This document shows positions 50,501 to 59,231 of a stretch of 64,000 nt of DNA, one piece after another; position 1 is the first letter of the stretch, and every line of letters begins with the position of its first letter. The stretch is taken from positions 744,001 through 808,000 of the forward strand of contig NZ_CP045119.1 of the NCBI RefSeq assembly GCF_011492945.1, read 5' to 3'. Under the pieces are notes generated by a model. That model made no database searches. It was given only the letters and a program-made list of their open reading frames with translations, and was not told the DNA's origin. Position numbers and translations under genes: made by a program. The stretch comes from Rubrobacter tropicus. Lineage in GTDB: Bacteria; Actinomycetota; Rubrobacteria; Rubrobacterales; Rubrobacteraceae.

Positions 50501-50974
50501 ATGGACGAGGGCGTAGGACAGCCGGAGGGATCGTCTGAGAGACGCGATCCGCTCGAACGGGTGCGCACAAGCTTCGAGAGGCAAGGGCTCATGCGACTGC
50601 TCGGTGCCAGGGTCCTGGAGGTGGGGGAGGGATCTTGCACCATCGAAGTTCCTTTTAGCGACGAGGTTACGCAGCAGGAGCGGTACTTTCACGGGGCCGT
50701 GATCGGCGCGGTCGGGGACAACGCGGGCGGGTATGCCGCCCTTACCCTGGCCCCGCCGGACCGGGAGGTCTTGACCGTCGAGTACAAGGTGAATTTTCTC
50801 GCGCCGGCTTTCGGCGAGAAGCTCGTCGCCCGCGGGGAGGTCGTGACGGCGGGCCGCAGGCTCTTCGTCTGCAAGGCCGACGTCTCGGCGGTGGGCGGGA
50901 ACGGGGAGCGAATCTGCGCGACCGTGCTCCAGACCGTCTCCCTCTCGCCAATAACCGCCCGAACATCACGCTAA
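50501..50974 (+). CDS. PaaI-like hotdog-fold thioesterase
   Basis: 157 residues. The hotdog signature is VTQQERYFHGAVIGAVGDNAGG (the HG.. and D/N residues of the active site) followed by VEYKVNFLAPA and the C-terminal AEVSA-like KADVSAVGGN. Hydrolyses acyl- or aryl-acyl-CoA esters. ATG 50,501 with GAGGCGG 10 bases upstream is chosen; GTG 50,474 overlapping the acetyltransferase stop is an alternative. A hairpin follows. Confidence 0.85.
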   Translation: MDEGVGQPEGSSERRDPLERVRTSFERQGLMRLLGARVLEVGEGSCTIEVPFSDEVTQQERYFHGAVIGAVGDNAGGYAALTLAPPDREVLTVEYKVNFLAPAFGEKLVARGEVVTAGRRLFVCKADVSAVGGNGERICATVLQTVSLSPITARTSR

Positions 50975-50976
50975 AG

Positions 50977-50997
50977 ACACCGGCATCCCGCCGGTGT
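50977..50997 (+). terminator. Terminator after the thioesterase gene
   Basis: Stem ACACCGGC/GCCGGTGT (50,977-50,984 / 50,990-50,997), loop ATCCC, then a T-rich stretch (ACACTTCATTTGTTACTT). Confidence 0.65.
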
Positions 50998-51047
50998 ACA
51001 CTTCATTTGTTACTTATATATCAAAAAATTCCGGAAGGAGGCCTGGC

Positions 51048-51341
51048 GTGCACGCGAGGGTTGTTGACCTCAGGATGAGGCCTGTGGAGACGAGGGATAT
51101 GGTGCGTGTGTACCGGGAAGAGGTGGTGCCCGCGGCCAGGAAGCAGGGAGGGTTCAAGGGGGCGATACTTCTGACGGACCCGGAGACGGGGATCGGCATC
51201 TCCATCACCCTCTGGGAGACGGCGGCCGAGCGGGAGGCGGCGGTTGACGGCGGCTTCTACGACGAGAAGATAGAAAAGTTCGCGGCCCTGCTGACCGAGA
51301 CGCCCGTCCGCAGGCACTACGACGTAAGCATGGTGGTCTGA
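51048..51341 (+). CDS. Small dimeric alpha-beta barrel protein (antibiotic biosynthesis monooxygenase-like)
   Basis: 97 residues: ARVVDLRMRPVETRDMVRVY, then KQGGFKGAILLTDPETGIGISITLWETAAERE and a C-terminal RRHYDVSMVV strand, the ferredoxin-like ABM/EthD half-barrel. The family includes heme-degrading and quinone-forming monooxygenases, but many are structural or unknown. GTG 51,048 has GGAAGGAGG 6-7 bases upstream. The region just before it is AT-rich (TTGTTACTTATATATC) and is a likely promoter. Confidence 0.75.
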   Translation: MHARVVDLRMRPVETRDMVRVYREEVVPAARKQGGFKGAILLTDPETGIGISITLWETAAEREAAVDGGFYDEKIEKFAALLTETPVRRHYDVSMVV

Positions 51342-51565
51342 AGCGAGGCTTGCGGACGGAGTTGGGGCGGGAGCCCGTCGAGCCGCTCCTTCATCCTGTA
51401 GGGTCGCCCGACGTTCACCATCACGAGGTGATCCGACCTCGCCGGCATCGCCGGCTCCTCCACGTCCCGCGCTATCCGGGCGGCGACGTTGTCCCACGAA
51501 CGCCAGGTGCCGGACGGCGTTCCCGGTAGCCCCCGCGCCGCGAGGCTCTCCACTGCCTCTTCCAT
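51317..51565 (-). pseudogene. Possible remnant of an AraC-family regulator N-terminal domain
   Basis: An 82-residue minus-strand frame overlapping the end of the previous gene by 25 bases. GTPSGTWRSWDNVAARIARD and PARSDHLVMVNVGRPYRMKE resemble the start of AraC-type cupin domains (the 'DH..v.l..p...e.r.dG' stretch). The sequence then stops after about 60 matching residues, with no helix-turn-helix domain. It is either a decayed gene or chance similarity. The rest of 51,342-51,741 holds only the leader of the E1alpha gene. Confidence 0.3.
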
Positions 51566-51741
51566 GCGCCAGTGCGCCAGATTGTGTCGGAAAGGACGGC
51601 CGGGCGCATCCCTCAAACGGGTGATGTTCCGGCCGAAGACGCCCCGGGTTCGCGGCCCGGAGCATGTTCGTCTGGTAGCATTAACGTTCGAGGAGCTCTC
51701 CGCTCCGGTGCTGGGGAAAGCGCGATGAGGAGGTCTCTACT

Positions 51742-52746
51742 GTGGCTATTGGGGAGACCCGGACCGAACACGAGGTGCTTGGCCTGGGCGAGGAAGATCT
51801 ACGAAAGATGTACCGTTACATGTTGCTCGCCCGGAGGACCGACGAGCGGTCCTGGATCCTGAACCGTCAGGGCAAGGCCGCGTTCGTCATCTCCTGCCAG
51901 GGCCAGGAGGCGGCCCAGGTAGGCGCCGCCTACAACCTCCGCCCCGGCCACGACTACGTCTACCCGTACTACAGGGATCACGGCATAGTGATGACCCTCG
52001 GCATGACCCCCCGCGACGAGCTTCTCGCACTCCTGGGCAGGAGAGAAGACCCCAACAGCGGCGGACGCCAGATGCCCGGACACTTTAGCAGTCGCGAGCT
52101 GAACATAGTCACGGCTTCGGCGCCCATCGGCGTCCAGTACCCGCAGGCGGCCGGCACGGCGCTCGCCTTCAAGATGCGCGGCGAGGACGGGGTCGTGCTG
52201 GCGTGCGGCGGCGAGGCGTCCACGAGCGGCGGCGACTGGCACGAGGCCATGAACCTCGCAGGCATCCACGACCTGCCCGTGGTCTTCATGATCGAGAACA
52301 ACGTCTACGCCATCTCCGTCCCCGAGAAATTTCAGGTGGCGGGCTCCATCGCGGGCCGCGCCGAAGGCTACGGTTTTCCCGGCGTTGCCGTCGACGGCAA
52401 CGACGTCCTCGCAGTCTACGAGGCCGCCAGGGAGGCGGTGGCGCGGGCGCGCCGGGGGGAAGGCCCGACGCTCATCGAGGCGAGGACGTACCGGATGACG
52501 GCCCACTCCTCCGACGACGACGACCGGCGTTACAGGGAGCGGGAGGAGATCGAAGCCTGGAGGCTGAAAGACCCCATCACCCGCTTCGAGAAGTATTTGC
52601 TGGAGCACGGCGTCCTCGACGAATTCCAGAGGGACGAGCTTGACGAGGAGGTGAAGGCTGAGGTCAAAGAGGCTTCTGCCTACGCGGAGAACGCGCCCTT
52701 CGCCGACCCCGACGAGGGGTTCGCCGGCGTCTACGCGGAGGTGTAG
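51742..52746 (+). CDS. bkdA: 2-oxoacid (branched-chain) dehydrogenase E1 alpha subunit
   Basis: Thiamine-diphosphate subunit that decarboxylates branched-chain 2-oxoacids. 334 residues: YRYMLLARRTDERSWILNRQG, YPYYRDHG, GGRQMPGHF, then the TPP site CGGEASTSGGDWHEAMNLAG ending IENNVYAISVP (the usual GDG is GEA here). A phosphorylation-loop-like YRMTAHSSDDD follows. GTG 51,742 with AGGAGG about 9 bases upstream. First gene of an E1alpha-E1beta-E2 operon with gaps of 3 and 13 bases. Pyruvate as substrate cannot be excluded, but the BCKDH-like sequence and the leucine dehydrogenase in the window favour branched-chain acids. Confidence 0.9.
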   Translation: MAIGETRTEHEVLGLGEEDLRKMYRYMLLARRTDERSWILNRQGKAAFVISCQGQEAAQVGAAYNLRPGHDYVYPYYRDHGIVMTLGMTPRDELLALLGRREDPNSGGRQMPGHFSSRELNIVTASAPIGVQYPQAAGTALAFKMRGEDGVVLACGGEASTSGGDWHEAMNLAGIHDLPVVFMIENNVYAISVPEKFQVAGSIAGRAEGYGFPGVAVDGNDVLAVYEAAREAVARARRGEGPTLIEARTYRMTAHSSDDDDRRYREREEIEAWRLKDPITRFEKYLLEHGVLDEFQRDELDEEVKAEVKEASAYAENAPFADPDEGFAGVYAEV

Positions 52747-52749
52747 GAG

Positions 52750-53736
52750 ATGGCCACGAAGAGCCTGCTCCAGGCCATCCACGACGGCCTCGCCGAGGAG
52801 ATGCGGGCGGACGAAACGGTGATGGTGATGGGCGAGGACGTTGGGCGGGCCGGGGGCGTCTTCAGGGTAACGCAGGGGTTGCAGGAGGAGTTCGGGGAGG
52901 CGCGGGTCTTCGACACGCCGCTCGCGGAGAGCCTGATCGTGGGCTCCGCGATAGGCCTCTCGGTCAACGGGATGCGGCCCGTCGCGGAGATCCAGTTCGC
53001 GGACTTCATACCGCCGGCCTTCGACCAGATCGTCAACGAGGCGGCCCTGTTCTACTACCGCTCCAACGGCGCCTACAACGCCCCCATAACCATCCGCGCC
53101 CCCTACGGCGTCGTCCCCGGCGGCGCGTTGTTCCACTCCCAGTCCGTTGAGGCGTACTTCTGCAACACCCCCGGTCTGAAAGTGGTGGCCCCGACCTTCC
53201 CGGCCGACGCCAAGGGCGCGTTGAAAAGCGCCATCCGGGACCCGAACCCCGTCCTCTTTCTGGAGCACAAGAAATCCTACCGGCTACTCAAGGGCGAGGT
53301 GCCGGACGAGGACTACGCCGTTCCGCTGGACCGGGCGAGGGTGCATAGGGAGGGAACGGATCTCACCGTTATCTCCTACGGGTTGATGCTCAACGACGTC
53401 TCGCGGGCGGCGGAGAAGATCTCCGTCGAGCACGGCATCGAGACGGAGGTGGTCGAGCCGATCTCGCTCTACCCGTTGGACAAAGAAACGATCCTGCGTT
53501 CCGCGAAGAAGACCGGCAAGACCCTCGTCGTCTCCGAGGCGAACCTCGAAGGCTCGGTGTCGGGCGAGATCTCGGCGCTCGTCGCCGAGCACGCCTTCGA
53601 GTGGCTCGACGGCCCGGTAAGAAGGATCGGCGGCCCAAACAGCCCGGCGGCGCCTTTCGCCAAGCCCTTGACCGACGCCTTCGTCCCCTCGGCGGAGAAG
53701 GTCGAGGCCGCCATGCTTGACCTGGCGCGCTACTAG
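52750..53736 (+). CDS. bkdB: 2-oxoacid (branched-chain) dehydrogenase E1 beta subunit
   Basis: 328-residue partner of E1alpha; supplies the C-terminal transketolase domain and part of the TPP site. VMVMGEDVGRAGGVFRVTQGL, DTPLAESLIVGSAIGLSVNG, AEIQFADFI, RAPYGVVPGGALFHSQSVEA and FLEHKKSYR are characteristic. ATG 52,750 is 3 bases after the E1alpha stop. Gene symbols here follow common practice and are tentative. Confidence 0.93.
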   Translation: MATKSLLQAIHDGLAEEMRADETVMVMGEDVGRAGGVFRVTQGLQEEFGEARVFDTPLAESLIVGSAIGLSVNGMRPVAEIQFADFIPPAFDQIVNEAALFYYRSNGAYNAPITIRAPYGVVPGGALFHSQSVEAYFCNTPGLKVVAPTFPADAKGALKSAIRDPNPVLFLEHKKSYRLLKGEVPDEDYAVPLDRARVHREGTDLTVISYGLMLNDVSRAAEKISVEHGIETEVVEPISLYPLDKETILRSAKKTGKTLVVSEANLEGSVSGEISALVAEHAFEWLDGPVRRIGGPNSPAAPFAKPLTDAFVPSAEKVEAAMLDLARY

Positions 53737-53749
53737 GTAGGGGGAAGAG

Positions 53750-55075
53750 ATGGCCGAACCGATAACGATGCCCCAACTGGGGGAGAGCGTCACCGAGGGC
53801 ACCATAACGCGCTGGCTCAAGGCCGAGGGGGAAGAGGTCGAGCAGGACGAGCCGATCGCGGAGGTGGAGACTGACAAGGTCAACACCGAGCTGCCGTCGC
53901 CGCTGGCCGGAAAGCTTCAGAGACTGCTCGTCTCCGAGGGGACCACGGTTGACGTGGGGACCGAGATCGCGCTGGTCGCCACCGGCGGCGAGGAACCTAT
54001 CGAAACTCCCCCACGCGAGAACGCAGTGGCCGAATCTCCCACGGAAGAGTTCCCGGCCGCCGGGACAGAGGCCCAGCCCGTCGCGTCGGCGGCCAGGCCC
54101 GCCGCGGAGGCCCGGACGGCGGCTGGAGGAGACGGCAACGGTCGGGCTTCCGCGAGTGCCGAGGAACTCAGGCTGCGGCGGTCTTCTCCCGTCGTGCGCA
54201 GGCTCGCGGCCGAGCACGGGGTCGAGATCTCCTCCATCTCAGGCACCGGCACCGGCGGCCGGGTGACGAAGAAGGATATTGAGGTCTTCCTGGAAGAGCA
54301 CGAGGCGGCGCCCGAGATGGCTGCGCAACCGGCGCCCACCACGCCGGAAGCCGCGCCGCGGCGCGCGACCGTCCACGATGGGGATAGGGTGGAAGATGTG
54401 ACGGGCATCCGGCGGGCCATCGCCAACCGGATGGCGTTGAGCAAGCGGGAGATCCCGCACGCCTGGACCCTCGTCGAAGTGGACGTGACGGGCCTGGCCG
54501 CGTTGCGCGAGAAGGAGAAGGCCGCCTTCCTGGAGCGGGAGGGCGTGAAGCTCACGTACCTGCCGTTCATCGTGAAAGCGGCAGTCGAGGCGCTCGGGGA
54601 GAACCCCGTTCTGAACTCCGTCTGGGACGGGGACAGGATAGTACTACGGAAAAAGATAAACGTGGGGATCGCGGTAGATCTGGACGGCGCCCTCATCGTC
54701 CCCGTCGTCCCCGACGCCGACGAGCTCAACATTACCGGCCTCGCCCGCCGCGTAGACGCCGCGGTCAAACGTGCGAGAGCGGGCAAACTCGGCACGGAGG
54801 ACGTCTCCGGCGGGACCTTCACCGTCAACAACCCTGGCTCTCTGGGCAGCGTAGCGTCCACACCAATCATCAATCATCCGCAGGCCGCCATCCTGCAGGC
54901 CGAGGCGATAGTCAAGCGCCCGGTCGTCTTAGACGACGCCATCGCCATCCGCAGCATGATGAACCTCGAGGTCTCTTTCGACCATCGCATCCTCGACGGC
55001 GGCGCGGCGCTCAAGTTCTTGAATGCGGTGAAGCGGCGGTTGGAGGGCTATGGGCCGGAGGATGGCGTCGGCTAA
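53750..55075 (+). CDS. bkdC: Dihydrolipoyl acyltransferase, E2 of the branched-chain complex
   Basis: 441 residues: a lipoyl domain with Lys43 in ETDKVNTE, an Ala/Glu/Pro linker, a subunit-binding domain (about 140-178, SPVVRRLAAEHGVEI...GRVTKKDIEVFL) and the catalytic core ending SFDHRILDGG. Its genome context (13 bases after E1beta) assigns it to this complex; the second E2 in the window, at 4,611, belongs to 2-oxoglutarate dehydrogenase. GGGGAAGAG precedes ATG 53,750. E3 is not here and may be shared. Confidence 0.92.
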   Translation: MAEPITMPQLGESVTEGTITRWLKAEGEEVEQDEPIAEVETDKVNTELPSPLAGKLQRLLVSEGTTVDVGTEIALVATGGEEPIETPPRENAVAESPTEEFPAAGTEAQPVASAARPAAEARTAAGGDGNGRASASAEELRLRRSSPVVRRLAAEHGVEISSISGTGTGGRVTKKDIEVFLEEHEAAPEMAAQPAPTTPEAAPRRATVHDGDRVEDVTGIRRAIANRMALSKREIPHAWTLVEVDVTGLAALREKEKAAFLEREGVKLTYLPFIVKAAVEALGENPVLNSVWDGDRIVLRKKINVGIAVDLDGALIVPVVPDADELNITGLARRVDAAVKRARAGKLGTEDVSGGTFTVNNPGSLGSVASTPIINHPQAAILQAEAIVKRPVVLDDAIAIRSMMNLEVSFDHRILDGGAALKFLNAVKRRLEGYGPEDGVG

Positions 55076-55252
55076 CGGGCAAGGCGCGCCGGCGGAGGGG
55101 GAAACGATACAAGGGGATCGGAAGACCGCCGACTAGCGAGGGCCCGTGCGAGACGCGCCGCCAGACTTTTCCGGGGATCTGTCGAGGGACCTGTGGCCGG
55201 GTTGTCCGGGTGATTAGATCGGCTCGATCCCTACGCCTGGCACGTAAAATCC

Positions 55253-55291
55253 TTGACGGGCTTTCCCCGAACGGCTAGCCTCCGGGGCATG
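55253..55291 (+). promoter_or_regulatory. Promoter of the LysE gene, probably leaderless
   Basis: TTGACG (55,253-55,258), a 17-base spacer and TAGCCT (55,276-55,281). The ATG at 55,289 lies 7 bases after the -10 box, where transcription should start, and no ribosome site precedes it. The rest of 55,076-55,252 shows nothing. Confidence 0.6.
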
Positions 55292-55903
55292 TCCGTCGAG
55301 TTCTTGTTGACGTCGCTCGTCGTGGTCCTCATCCCGGGCACCGGGGTTGTCTACACGATCTCGAGCTCGATCGGCGGTGGCCGGCGGCGCGGGTTGTTCG
55401 CGGCCGTCGGCTGTACGTTGGGCATCGTCCCCCACATGCTGGCGGCCATGCTCGGCCTGTCCGGGATCATGCAGGCCGGGTCGGTCGTGTTCGAGGTGGT
55501 CCGATACGCGGGGGTCGCCTACCTCCTCTTCATGGGCTTCTCGATGATCCGCGACGCCGGTGACCTACGTTTGGACGGCGAGGCCGCCCCGGTCGAACCC
55601 ATGAACCTGGTCGTGCGGCGCGCGATCCTTTTGAACGTCTTGAACCCGAAGCTCACCCTGTTCTTCTTCGCCTTTCTGCCGCAGTTCCTCGACGCTTCGC
55701 CGGGCCTGCTCGACGCGAGGCTGATCTGGCTCGGAGGGGTCTTCATGCTCATGACCCTCGCCGTGTTCGCCGTCTACGCGCTCGCGAGCGCCGCCCTTCG
55801 TGACCTCGTGCTCTCGGCGCCCGTTGCCCGCCGGTGGGTCGAGCGCGCGCTCGGCGCGTTCCTGATAGGGTTCGCCGCCAAACTCGCCCTCACAAACCGG
55901 TGA
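55289..55903 (+). CDS. LysE/RhtB-family amino-acid exporter
   Basis: 204 residues with six hydrophobic helices. The N-terminal VLIPGTGVVYTISSSIGGGRRRGL is the family signature (P-G-P/T..), and ILLNVLNPKLTLFFFAFLPQF is the second landmark. These proteins export amino acids or their analogues by proton exchange. ATG 55,289 was chosen because the strong promoter ends 7 bases before it. Confidence 0.9.
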   Translation: MSVEFLLTSLVVVLIPGTGVVYTISSSIGGGRRRGLFAAVGCTLGIVPHMLAAMLGLSGIMQAGSVVFEVVRYAGVAYLLFMGFSMIRDAGDLRLDGEAAPVEPMNLVVRRAILLNVLNPKLTLFFFAFLPQFLDASPGLLDARLIWLGGVFMLMTLAVFAVYALASAALRDLVLSAPVARRWVERALGAFLIGFAAKLALTNR

Positions 55904-56249
55904 GCCCCAAAACCCGGGGTTGCCCGCCGACTAGAGGTTCGGTCGGCAGGCGCGGACAAACCATGCACGAAAGCGCGCCACGCCATCAAGCCGATCGAGC
56001 GGGACGGTTGGCGATTGGTCAGAACGCGGGGCAGTCACCGACAACACAAGAACCCTGACAGCTCTGCAAATTGCTGTGAGTAGCCGGTCCGCACAAGCGG
56101 CATGAGAAGGTCCCAGGCTGCCCGGTCCGGCCTCCGCTTGTGGCCCGCGTGGGCCGTTGCTAATCTGCACCGGGGAACAGGCTGATGGGAGCAGGCGGTT
56201 TTGGAGGAGGTTGTCTCGAACGCTACTGATGCGCGCGCGACGATAACGG
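55904..56249. other. 346-base intergenic region, nothing recognised
   Basis: Between the LysE and M20 genes. No hairpin terminator, promoter pair or small gene that I can support; short open frames lack coding character. Confidence 0.3.
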
Positions 56250-57530
56250 TTGGTCGGAGGTCCACCTGCCTGGACCGGATCGGCGTTTAGTCCTTTGCGC
56301 GAGCCCGGAGATCTGCTAGAGAAGGTCTGGGAGCTTATCGACCGTGAGGAGCCGGTCCGTCTGGCCCGGGAGCTGGTCCGCATCCCGAGCGTCTACCGGC
56401 CCGAAGACCCGGCCGGCAACGAGGAGGCCGCCGCCCGGTTCGTTGCCGAGTACCTGGAAGGGGCCGGCTTCGAGGTGCGGACAGAGGAGGTCGCGCCGGG
56501 GCGGCCGAACGTGTGGGCCGTGTGGGAGGGGGATCTCCCGGGCAAGACCCTTCTCTTCGAGGCTCACACGGACGTGGTGACGGAGGGGGTGGCGGAGGAT
56601 TGGGAACATCCGCCTTTCGCGGCGGAGCGGGAAGGGGGGCGCCTCTACGGCCGGGGGTCTTGCGACACGAAGGGGAATTTGGCGGCGGCTGTGGTCGCCG
56701 TACGCGCGATCAAGGACTCGGGCGTCTCTTTTCCGGGCAGGTTGGTACTCTGCCACCCCGTCGACGAAGAGGGAATGATGGCGGGGATCAAGGCGTTCGT
56801 CGAGGGCGGGCACGCTTCCGGGGTGGATGCGGCCGTGATCTGCGAGCCCGAGGAAAACCAGCTCTGCGTCAGGCAGAAGGGCGCTCTGCGCGTAGAGGTC
56901 ACGGTGCGGGGGAGGATGGCCCACGGGGCGATGCCCCTCAGCGGCGTGAACCCGGTGACGCGGGCCGCCCGGTTCGTGGTGGCGGTCGAGGAGTTGGAGC
57001 GGGAGGAGATCGGGCGCTGCGGCGAAGATCCGTTCGTCGGCTACCCTAGCCTGACGCCGACGATCCTGATGGGCCCCGAGTTCGGGGAGCCCCAGATCAA
57101 CGTGGTCCCCGCTAGCGCCTACGTCGCCCTCGACATCCGCACCACCCCCGCCCAGTCGCACGGGGAGTTGGTCGGCAAGCTCGAAGGGATCTTGAAGCGC
57201 CTCGCCGACGAGGACCCGGACTTCGACGCGACGCTTGAGGTGATCGAGGAGCGCCCGCCCACCGAAACCCCAAAGGACGAGCCCCTCGTCCGGGCCACGG
57301 CCGCCGCCTACCGGAGGCTGACCGGCGCGGAACCCCGCTACAACGGCGTGCCGGGCGCGACAGACGGCACGTTTCTGCACGCGTGGGCCGGCATTCCCAT
57401 AATCACGACGGGGGCCGGAGACCGCGAGATCCCGCACCACAAGGACGAATGGGTGGACGAGGAGGAGCTCTTCACGGCCTGCAAGCTCTACGCCGCCACC
57501 GCCATGTACTACGCCTACGGAGAGGACTGA
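56250..57530 (+). CDS. M20-family metallopeptidase/deacylase (ArgE/DapE-like)
   Basis: Two-zinc hydrolase of about 411-426 residues. Metal ligands: His in LLFEAHTDVV, Asp in YGRGSCDTKGNLAAA, the Glu pair in CHPVDEEGMMAG, a further acid in ICEPEENQL and His in IPHHKDEWV. The dimerisation domain begins RVEVTVRGRMAHGAMP. Substrates in this family are N-acyl amino acids or small peptides (acetylornithine, succinyl-diaminopimelate). The start is uncertain: TTG 56,250 or TTG 56,295, neither with a ribosome site. The SDR gene starts 2 bases after the stop, so they form an operon. Confidence 0.88.
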   Translation: MVGGPPAWTGSAFSPLREPGDLLEKVWELIDREEPVRLARELVRIPSVYRPEDPAGNEEAAARFVAEYLEGAGFEVRTEEVAPGRPNVWAVWEGDLPGKTLLFEAHTDVVTEGVAEDWEHPPFAAEREGGRLYGRGSCDTKGNLAAAVVAVRAIKDSGVSFPGRLVLCHPVDEEGMMAGIKAFVEGGHASGVDAAVICEPEENQLCVRQKGALRVEVTVRGRMAHGAMPLSGVNPVTRAARFVVAVEELEREEIGRCGEDPFVGYPSLTPTILMGPEFGEPQINVVPASAYVALDIRTTPAQSHGELVGKLEGILKRLADEDPDFDATLEVIEERPPTETPKDEPLVRATAAAYRRLTGAEPRYNGVPGATDGTFLHAWAGIPIITTGAGDREIPHHKDEWVDEEELFTACKLYAATAMYYAYGED

Positions 57531-57532
57531 AG

Positions 57533-58315
57533 ATGTTCGACTACCGCTCGATGTTCGATTTGACGGGAAAGACGGCGCTCGTCGTCGGGGCCGGCAGCGG
57601 CATAGGGGAGGCGAGCGCCCAGGGGCTCGCCGCCTTCGGGGCCGAGGTGTACGCGGCCGACGTGAATGCCGAGGCGGCCGAGGCTACTGCCGACGGCATC
57701 ATGGAAAACGGTGGGAAGGCCATAGCCATCGGGCTGGACATGCTCGATTCCAAGAGCGTCGCGGCGGTGGCGGAAGGTATAGGGACGCCCGACGTGCTCG
57801 TCAGCACGCCGAGCGTCAACGTCAGGAAGCCGGTGTTGGAGATCACGGACGAAGAGTTCGACAGGATAGTGGACCTGAACCTCAAGGGCACTTTCCGGCT
57901 CGTACGGCAGTTCGGGCGGGGCATGGCGGAGCGCGGCTCGGGCAGCATCATCGCGTTCTCGAGCATCCGGGCGCAGGTCGTCGAGCCGGGGCAGGGCGTC
58001 TACGCGGCCACGAAGTCGGGGACGGTCCAGATGCTGCGGGCCCTGGCAGCCGAGCTCGGGCCCAGCGGGGTGCGGGTCAACGCGATAGCCCCCGGTGTGG
58101 TCGAGACGCCGCTCACGGCCCAGATCAAGGACAGCCCCGACTGGTACGGCTCGTACGCCGAAAAGAGCATCCTCGGCCGGTGGGCCCAGCCGCACGAGAT
58201 GGTCGGCATGGTCGTCTACCTGGCCTCCGAGGCCGCCTCCTACGTCACCGGCGGCTTCATGCTCGTCGACGGCGGCTGGACCGCCGCAGACGGGCGCTTC
58301 ACGCCACCGCTGTAG
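57533..58315 (+). CDS. Short-chain dehydrogenase/reductase
   Basis: 260-residue NAD(P)-dependent oxidoreductase. Cofactor site GAGSGIGEASAQG; Asp after beta-2 (YAADVNAEA) suggests NAD preference; catalytic Ser in IIAFSSIRAQ, with YAATKSG giving Tyr and Lys; C-terminal GRWAQPHEM and GGFMLVDGGWTA are classic. ATG 57,533 is 2 bases after the M20 gene, with GGAGAGGA upstream. Substrate unknown. Confidence 0.92.
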   Translation: MFDYRSMFDLTGKTALVVGAGSGIGEASAQGLAAFGAEVYAADVNAEAAEATADGIMENGGKAIAIGLDMLDSKSVAAVAEGIGTPDVLVSTPSVNVRKPVLEITDEEFDRIVDLNLKGTFRLVRQFGRGMAERGSGSIIAFSSIRAQVVEPGQGVYAATKSGTVQMLRALAAELGPSGVRVNAIAPGVVETPLTAQIKDSPDWYGSYAEKSILGRWAQPHEMVGMVVYLASEAASYVTGGFMLVDGGWTAADGRFTPPL

Positions 58316-58335
58316 CGGTTCGCTTCGCGAACCGC
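58315..58335 (+). terminator. Terminator of the M20-SDR operon
   Basis: Nine-bp stem GCGGTTCGC/GCGAACCGC (58,315-58,323 / 58,327-58,335) that begins in the stop codon, loop TTC. Repeat R10 starts at once. Confidence 0.6.
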
Positions 58336-58500
58336 GCTTTCAGCTTTTGGCTATCAGCGGTCAGCTTCTTTGTTGCTGGAGAGGCTTGGTTTCGTCAGAG
58401 AACCGGACAAACGTGGTGGCTCCGCGGGGCGACGTGGGCGTTTGTCCAGTCTCTCCACCTCAGGAGGAAGCCGAAAGCCGACCGCTGATAGCTGACGGCG
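58336..58500. repeat. Inverted repeat R10 (TCAGCNN class) with a nested hairpin
   Basis: Left arm 58,336-58,368 contains CTATCAGCGGTCAGC; right arm 58,467-58,500 contains GACCGCTGATAGCTG. The centre has its own nested pairing: GGAGAG/CTCTCC and CGGACAAACG/CGTTTGTCC-type words at about 58,378-58,459. The whole could fold as one long imperfect hairpin. It lies between the SDR terminator and the ECF transporter leader. Confidence 0.7.
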
Positions 58501-58546
58501 CGCCGAAGGCGCCACCCGTTTGACAGCGAAAGCACGGGTGCGGATA

Positions 58547-58592
58547 CTTCGGCCGATGATGACATCCGGCCGAAGCCCGGAGAAGGAGAAGG
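58547..58592 (+). promoter_or_regulatory. Leader hairpin and ribosome site of the ECF operon
   Basis: CTTCGGCCG/CGGCCGAAG (about 58,548-58,576) form a 9-bp stem just ahead of AGAAGGAGAAGG (58,581-58,592), which serves GTG 58,599. It might regulate translation. I could not match it to a known riboswitch. Confidence 0.35.
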
Positions 58593-58598
58593 TGATCG

Positions 58599-59213
58599 GT
58601 GGCGAGCCCCGGCAGAGATAGAGGCAGTTCCATATTCGACTTCAGCACGCGGGAGATCGTGATATCCGGGATCATCGGCGGCGTCGCCCTCTTCCTGGGC
58701 GCGACCCGGCTTGGCCTGATACCCGTTCCTATACCCTTCGTCGGGAACGCCACCCTGCTTCACATACCGGCCGTCCTCGGGGGGGCGCTGGAAGGCCCCG
58801 TAGTCGGCCTGCTCGCCGGCGCGATATTCGGCGCTTTCTCCTTCTTGTACGCCGAAGTGCCCCTGTTCAGGGACCCCATCGTCGCCTTCGTGCCCCGGCT
58901 GCTTATCGGCGTCGTGGCCTGGATGGTCTTCGCCAGCCTGAGGCGGTGGAACATAGACTTCGCCTCCGTCGCCGCCGGGCTCGCCGGATCGCTGACCAAT
59001 TCCATAGGCGTATTGGGATTGGGGCTCATACTGCCAATAGGCCCCGAGGCCTACCTGCCGGTAGAGGCGGTGGTTGCGAGCCTGCCGCAGGTGATCATCG
59101 AGGCGATCCTCGCGGCCATCGTCACGGTCGTGGTCGTACGCGGCGTCCTGCTCGTCCGCAGCGGCCGGACGACGGCGTCTGAGACGGGTTCCGACGAAGA
59201 GCGGCGCTATTAG
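58599..59213 (+). CDS. ECF transporter substrate-binding (S) component
   Basis: 204-residue membrane protein with five to six hydrophobic helices (IVISGIIGGVALFLGATRLG; the IPAVLGGALEGPVVGLLAG segment; LLIGVVAWMVFAS; IEAILAAIVTVVVVRG). The motif ATLLHIPAVLGG and the small size fit the S component of energy-coupling-factor transporters, which bind a vitamin or metal. It is followed directly by both ATPases and the T protein, so this is a dedicated (group I) system. The substrate is not evident. Confidence 0.85.
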   Translation: MASPGRDRGSSIFDFSTREIVISGIIGGVALFLGATRLGLIPVPIPFVGNATLLHIPAVLGGALEGPVVGLLAGAIFGAFSFLYAEVPLFRDPIVAFVPRLLIGVVAWMVFASLRRWNIDFASVAAGLAGSLTNSIGVLGLGLILPIGPEAYLPVEAVVASLPQVIIEAILAAIVTVVVVRGVLLVRSGRTTASETGSDEERRY

Positions 59214-59231
59214 AGGGACGTTCGCGACGCC

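Noticed and set aside
58540-58598. Vitamin riboswitch ahead of the ECF transporter
   Set aside because: Only a simple hairpin is seen; no conserved TPP, cobalamin, FMN or other aptamer core could be matched.
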